This document shows, piece after piece, positions 4,349-6,957 of a stretch of DNA of 6,957 nucleotides. The stretch lies in NCBI GenBank assembly GCA_947471245.1, contig CANIXM010000098.1:1-6957 (forward strand), in the 5' to 3' direction. The notes under the pieces are model-generated. The model made no database searches. It was not told the origin of the DNA and saw nothing but the letters and a program-made list of their open reading frames with translations. The position numbers and the translations under genes are program-made. The DNA comes from Paludibacteraceae bacterium. Its GTDB lineage: Bacteria; Bacteroidota; Bacteroidia; Bacteroidales; Paludibacteraceae. Numbering within the stretch: position 1 is the first letter of the stretch; the number at the start of each line of letters is the position of its first letter.

Positions 4349-6735
4349 AATATGCAGTTATCTGCCTGATGTTGATGATATGGTGTACAAAAGTTGATGC
4401 ACAGACGGAACAAACTCGCTTTCATGTGAAAGGAAGAATCATCAACGGGCGAACAAAAAAATCCATCAAACACGTATCGATAAAGGTAATGCCCTTTAAC
4501 CGATCCATTCAAACCGATGGCAAAGGAGAGTTCCTGTTTAACATGCCCAAAGGCGAGTATTACCTAGAGATAGACCACGACCCCTTTGAAAAAAAATCCA
4601 TCGCACTGCCTGTCACCAAAGACACCGCATTGCTGATAGAGATGGAGTCCACCTTCCTGTCACAATACCTGGACGAAGTGGAAGTAATATCTCACAAAAC
4701 CATGGCAGATGCACCCACTGGCATCAACCAAATATCCAGCCAAAGCCTGAAACTGATGCCCGCGTTAAATGGCGAACGGGATGTGCTTAAACTTTTTGCC
4801 ATCAGCTCCGGTGTAACATCCGCTTGTGAAGGGTCGTCGGAGATACAGGTGAGAGGTGGCGTGCATGGTCAGAACTTGTTTCTGCTGGACGATGTTCCGC
4901 TCTATTCTACCCAACACATGATGGGGATGGTGTCAACCTACAACTCCGCTATTATCAAAAGTGCTACACTTTACAAAGCTGGCTTTCCTGCCGAATATGG
5001 AGGCAAGCTTTCGGGTGTAATCGATGTAAAATCCAACGATGCCAATACTGCAAAATTCAATGGAGAAGCTGAATTTGGACTGCTGTCTTCTAAAGCCAAT
5101 ATCAACATCCCAATAATAAAAAACAAACTAGGAATCACTACAGCAGGACGGGTATCCAACTACACTTTAGCCAATATCACTAACCTGTTTACCAAAAAAG
5201 ACGGATTTAAAATCGGGTTAGATTTTGCCGATATAAATACCAACGCCACATGGATAATCAACGAAAAAAATAAAGTAAGAATCAATTACTTTTATAATCG
5301 TGACGGTATTATTTCTCAAGATGGATGGAGTGGTAGTATCCACAAAACATGGATAACCAACTCACAGGACAATATTGGGATGAAATGGGAACGAAAAATT
5401 TCGGATCATTCATCCAATCATCTTTCTGTGTACACCGATCTCTATGGATTTCAAATCGGCACTAAAATCACCGAGGAAAAACCGGGCGCCAAGCCCATTT
5501 ACAATCAGACAAGCACAGGTATCAAATCCTATTCAGTACTAAACAAATACATCAGTCAGCTGAACGAGAAATTAGAGCTGAAATGTGGACTGGATGGAAA
5601 GTTATACTACTTCTCTCCCATCAGCAATATTGAGAATGCTAGTTCTTTACAACAACTCACACATAAATACACAAGTTCACTTTTTCAAGCAAGTGTGTTT
5701 GGACAAACCACCTACCGTCCGAATAACAAACAATCCATCACCACAGGTTTGAGAATTAATACAATAGGGTCTTCCATTACAACACCCATTACCAATATCG
5801 AACCACGTTTGAACTATCAGTTTAGCATCAGACCCGACCTATCACTCACTGCTTCGGCTAGCCGAATGACACAATCCATACATCGACTTGCCAACACAGG
5901 TCTGGGGTTGCCTTTTGAAATATTTTTACCTTCAGACGCCAATCTCAAGCCCGAAAGCTCGTGGAATTATTCCATAGGCTGTGCCAAAGACATTACTGCC
6001 AACAGATTTAAACTTTCACTATCAGCAGAACTGTGGTACAAAAACTTCCAAAACATTACCGAAATGAAAGATGGCTTTGATGTCATTACTAGTTTCCTGA
6101 AAATTGACAATATTAATCTTAGAGACCCTTTTGTTAAAAACATCAATGACATAGTAGCACAAGGTAAAGGTGAAGCCTATGGAGTGGATGTTTCCACCGT
6201 GCTGGATACACGTGTTGTAAAACTCAGCTTAGATTACACCTTAATGAAAGCCACTAATCAATTTGCAGCGCTTAATAATAGTCGCCCATTTGCTGCACCT
6301 ACCGATATGAGGCATACCCTCAGCACCACAGCCGAAGTCAAACTATCGGATACTTGGACATTCTCCGCCATCTGGCAATACCATACAGGGCGACCCATTA
6401 CCATGCCCACGTCCGTCATAGCACCAAGAGGTATAAACATACAAAGCATAGACTATGGATACATGAATGATATTTACATACCCGTAATAACCGAGCGCAA
6501 CAATTACCGCTTCCGTGAGTTTCATCGCTTGGACATAGCATTCTCGCACAAATACAAGGCTTTCAAAAAATATGACGGACTATTCTCCGTGGGTATCTAC
6601 AATGTGTACAACCGTGCCAACCCTTACCTCTACTACATCGACTCCAAGGAGATTAACGGCACTCCTACACCAGTGCTCAAGTCACTCTCTATCTTCCCCA
6701 TACTACCATCGGTGAGCTGGTCGGTGAGGTTTTAA
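4336..6735 (+). CDS. TonB-dependent receptor with N-terminal carboxypeptidase-regulatory-like domain
   Basis: A 799-residue outer-membrane importer powered by TonB-ExbB-ExbD. The ATG at 4336 was chosen because it gives a clean signal peptide (MGKVKYAVICLMLMIWCTKVDA, cleaved before Gln-23). An in-frame GTG at 4312 would only add eight polar residues. Domains: a CarboxypepD_reg-like beta-sandwich at about 29-104 (VKGRIINGRTKKSIKHVSI, TDGKGEFLF); a plug at about 113-235 (DEVEVIS, EIQVRGGVHGQNLFLLDDVPLY, YKAGFPAEYGGKLSGVIDVKS); and then a barrel ending PSVSWSVRF with the terminal Phe signal. Late barrel motifs such as PTDMRHTLS and YHTGRPITMP are typical of Bacteroidota receptors. I see no obvious TonB box. 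The length is ordinary for the family. It overlaps the DUF4249 gene by 13 bases and is clearly in the same operon. The substrate is unknown. It is likely a small molecule, peptide or chelate rather than a large glycan, since no SusD or glycosidase is present. Confidence 0.93.
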   Translation: MGKVKYAVICLMLMIWCTKVDAQTEQTRFHVKGRIINGRTKKSIKHVSIKVMPFNRSIQTDGKGEFLFNMPKGEYYLEIDHDPFEKKSIALPVTKDTALLIEMESTFLSQYLDEVEVISHKTMADAPTGINQISSQSLKLMPALNGERDVLKLFAISSGVTSACEGSSEIQVRGGVHGQNLFLLDDVPLYSTQHMMGMVSTYNSAIIKSATLYKAGFPAEYGGKLSGVIDVKSNDANTAKFNGEAEFGLLSSKANINIPIIKNKLGITTAGRVSNYTLANITNLFTKKDGFKIGLDFADINTNATWIINEKNKVRINYFYNRDGIISQDGWSGSIHKTWITNSQDNIGMKWERKISDHSSNHLSVYTDLYGFQIGTKITEEKPGAKPIYNQTSTGIKSYSVLNKYISQLNEKLELKCGLDGKLYYFSPISNIENASSLQQLTHKYTSSLFQASVFGQTTYRPNNKQSITTGLRINTIGSSITTPITNIEPRLNYQFSIRPDLSLTASASRMTQSIHRLANTGLGLPFEIFLPSDANLKPESSWNYSIGCAKDITANRFKLSLSAELWYKNFQNITEMKDGFDVITSFLKIDNINLRDPFVKNINDIVAQGKGEAYGVDVSTVLDTRVVKLSLDYTLMKATNQFAALNNSRPFAAPTDMRHTLSTTAEVKLSDTWTFSAIWQYHTGRPITMPTSVIAPRGINIQSIDYGYMNDIYIPVITERNNYRFREFHRLDIAFSHKYKAFKKYDGLFSVGIYNVYNRANPYLYYIDSKEINGTPTPVLKSLSIFPILPSVSWSVRF

Positions 6736-6820
6736 ATTCCGAGCTTTTTAGTTCAATAGAATAATAATTTCAACTATTAACAGTTTATAATAGAAATTAA
6801 CGATTCAAACTAAAAAATAC

Positions 6821-6957
6821 ATGTTGAATAAAACAATGCGAACAGTGATAGTGTCAGTGCTTACCATATCATTTTCAAGCACCCAAGCACAAACATATTT
6901 TTATCATGAAACTTCCCAAAAAGATACAATAAAAACAGAATCATTGAGGGGGCTAGA
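6821..6957 (+). CDS. Exported protein, N-terminal fragment, possible paralogue of the 2798 gene
   Basis: Only about 45 residues are inside the window. From the ATG at 6821 it reads MLNKTMRTVIVSVLTISFSS, then TQA with probable cleavage before QTYFYHETSQKDTIKTESL. An alternative start is the ATG at 6836 (MRTVIV...), which also leaves a usable signal peptide. The mature start AQTYFYHE...KDTIKTESLRGL lines up with AQKEIYFDK...EDSVRVKRLHGF of the barrel-like protein: Asp, Ser/Thr, Val/Ile, Arg/Lys, Leu, Gly and an aliphatic or aromatic residue recur in the same spacing. It lies 85 bases after the receptor stop on the same strand. Its leader shares ATAGAAATTA (6790-6799) with the leader of the 2798 gene (2772-2781). 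The product is probably an outer-membrane or secreted protein. The family is not determined. Confidence 0.65.
   Translation, partial: MLNKTMRTVIVSVLTISFSSTQAQTYFYHETSQKDTIKTESLRGL

Overview
The window reads as chromosomal DNA of a member of the Bacteroidota. Evidence: AT-rich intergenic DNA, starts preceded by A-rich leaders rather than Shine-Dalgarno sequences, a candidate TAnnTTTG-type -7 box, a lipoprotein with a 'CSKE' start, and a DUF4249-type lipoprotein next to a TonB-dependent receptor with an N-terminal carboxypeptidase-regulatory-like domain. I cannot place the genus.

Layout. (1) 1-500, minus strand: a SemiSWEET sugar-transporter gene followed after 6 bases by the start of aroQ (type II 3-dehydroquinate dehydratase), cut by the window edge. 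(2) 501-1418: about 900 bases without a credible gene. They hold a cluster of decayed repeats (697-789), two hairpins (1073-1110, 1184-1215), a perfect 18-base palindrome (1317-1334) and a repeated 10-mer. (3) 1419-2575, plus strand: a secreted lipoprotein gene whose signal peptide is split by a one-base frame disruption in a run of seven T. It is followed by a hairpin with a 22-bp perfect stem (2595-2647). (4) 2798-6735, plus strand: a compact three-gene outer-membrane operon made of a small outer-membrane/beta-barrel-like protein, a DUF4249 lipoprotein, and a 799-residue TonB-dependent receptor overlapping the lipoprotein gene by 13 bases. (5) 6821 to the edge: the start of another exported protein whose mature N-terminus resembles that of the small barrel-like protein, so the cassette may be repeated or flanked by paralogues.

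How the genes work together. The receptor and DUF4249 lipoprotein form a common Bacteroidota pairing that is probably analogous to SusC/SusD, with a lipoprotein at the cell surface assisting a TonB-powered importer. The substrate is not evident. The small barrel-like protein probably belongs to the same envelope unit. The SemiSWEET/aroQ pair is a separate, divergent transcription unit.

The most notable observation is the poly-T frame disruption in the lipoprotein signal sequence, which could be phase variation, slippage, a recent null mutation or a sequencing error. I see no clear evidence of a defence system, CRISPR array, mobile element or other wholly new system here.
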